From: Lachnospiraceae bacterium
GTDB taxonomy: Bacteria; Bacillota; Clostridia; Lachnospirales; Lachnospiraceae
NCBI GenBank assembly: GCA_017461685.1
Contig: JAFTXF010000067.1
Location: 1-6,429, forward strand
Length of the DNA: 6,429 bases
Direction: 5' to 3'
In this document: positions 5,880-6,429 of the stretch, in pieces
Numbering within the stretch: position 1 is the first letter of the stretch
Layout: the number at the start of each line of letters is the position of its first letter
Program-made: the position numbers and the translations under genes
Notes under the pieces: generated by a model
Told to the model about the DNA's origin: nothing
The model's input: the letters and a program-made list of their open reading frames with translations, nothing else
The model's database searches: none

Positions 5880-6429
5880 ATGAATCACGAAAACTTTAAA
5901 CGTGGCATGAAGGACGGCATCCCGATTGCCCTTGGATATTTTGCCGTGTCCTTTACGTTTGGCATGGCGGCGGTTACCGGCGGTCTTACCATCGGCCAGG
6001 CGGTGCTGATTTCTATGACCAATCTTACCAGTGCAGGACAGTTTGCCGGTCTGAATGTTATTTTGGAAGCAGGCTCCTATTGGGAGATAGCCATGACCCA
6101 GCTGATTATTAATCTGCGCTATTGTTTGATGAGCTTTTCCTTGTCGCAAAAGCTGGAAAGCAGGAAGAATCCGTTACATAGATATATTGTGGCATTTGGT
6201 GTGACAGACGAGATTTTCGGCGTCAGTGCCAGTCAGCCGGGCAAGGTGAGTCCGTATTACAATTACGGCGCTATGAGTGTAGCAAGTCCGGGGTGGACCT
6301 TGGGGACCCTGGCGGGAGCAGTCCTTGGTAATCTCTTGCCGGATGCGGTAACCAGTGCTATTAGTGTGGCTATTTACGGTATGTTTCTTGCCATTGTGAT
6401 ACCTCCGGCCAAAGCGAATTCCAATGTGC
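5880..6429 (+). CDS. azlC: AzlC-family branched-chain amino acid exporter (3' truncated by window)
   Basis: Open to the window end, 183 residues visible of a usual 230-250. It resembles AzlC/YgaZ, the large membrane subunit of a two-protein exporter of branched-chain amino acids and their analogues, normally paired with small AzlD/YgaH. Seen: the N-terminal GMKDGIPIALGYFAVSFTFG (9-28) entering the first membrane segment, SMTNLTSAGQFAGLNVIL (45-62), matching the family's S...AGxxQF block, the signature INLRYCLMS (77-85), a TDE motif (109-111), and further hydrophobic segments near 136-156 and 157-176. The family call rests on these motifs and on topology. The ATG follows GGAGG at 5864-5868 and a terminator ends directly before it, so this is probably a separate unit from purD or expressed by read-through. 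azlD would be expected just beyond the window. The substrate is inferred from the family only. Confidence 0.88.
   Translation, partial: MNHENFKRGMKDGIPIALGYFAVSFTFGMAAVTGGLTIGQAVLISMTNLTSAGQFAGLNVILEAGSYWEIAMTQLIINLRYCLMSFSLSQKLESRKNPLHRYIVAFGVTDEIFGVSASQPGKVSPYYNYGAMSVASPGWTLGTLAGAVLGNLLPDAVTSAISVAIYGMFLAIVIPPAKANSNV

Noticed and set aside
5829..6149. 106-aa reverse-strand reading frame over the purD terminator and azlC start
   Set aside because: It is antisense to the AzlC-family frame, which has a clear start, ribosome-binding site and family motifs; the reverse product looks like no protein family.

Overview
The window looks like a chromosomal stretch from a Gram-positive anaerobe of the Clostridia, most likely a Lachnospiraceae-type gut bacterium. 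The grounds are strong AGGAGG/GGAGG Shine-Dalgarno sites before most genes, moderate G+C with A/T-rich gene junctions, and PurE, PurN and PurD proteins that carry clostridial-type variants of the family motifs. This placement is inference from sequence style and remembered families; no search was run.

Layout: all genes lie on the + strand. Bases 1-129 are the open 3' end of an unrecognised gene. A 706-aa protein follows (150-2270) whose C-terminal half is an M29-type metallo-aminopeptidase, with an extra N-terminal region of about 245 residues. After a 14-nt gap comes a de novo purine cluster: purE (2285-2788), purM (2814-3842), purN (3836-4429, overlapping purM by 7 nt) and, after a 108-nt gap holding a GC-rich hairpin, purD (real start 4538, end 5809). 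A strong intrinsic terminator (5831-5863) closes the cluster. Directly behind it, with its ribosome-binding site touching the terminator T-tract, starts an AzlC-family branched-chain amino acid exporter (5880 to the window end, truncated).

How the genes work together: PurD makes GAR from phosphoribosylamine and glycine. PurN formylates GAR to FGAR. PurM closes the imidazole ring to give AIR. PurE (class I) moves the carboxylate from N5-CAIR to give CAIR. The steps absent from the window are PurF, PurL (FGAM synthetase), PurK, PurC, PurB and PurH, so these must be elsewhere. purH, often found between purN and purD in Firmicutes, is missing exactly where the hairpin-bearing gap lies. The aminopeptidase and the AzlC gene suggest an amino-acid or peptide theme around the purine genes, but a functional link is not shown.

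No mobile element, CRISPR array, tRNA or rRNA was recognised. This is mostly an ordinary housekeeping region. The points worth a second look are the two hairpins and the enlarged aminopeptidase.
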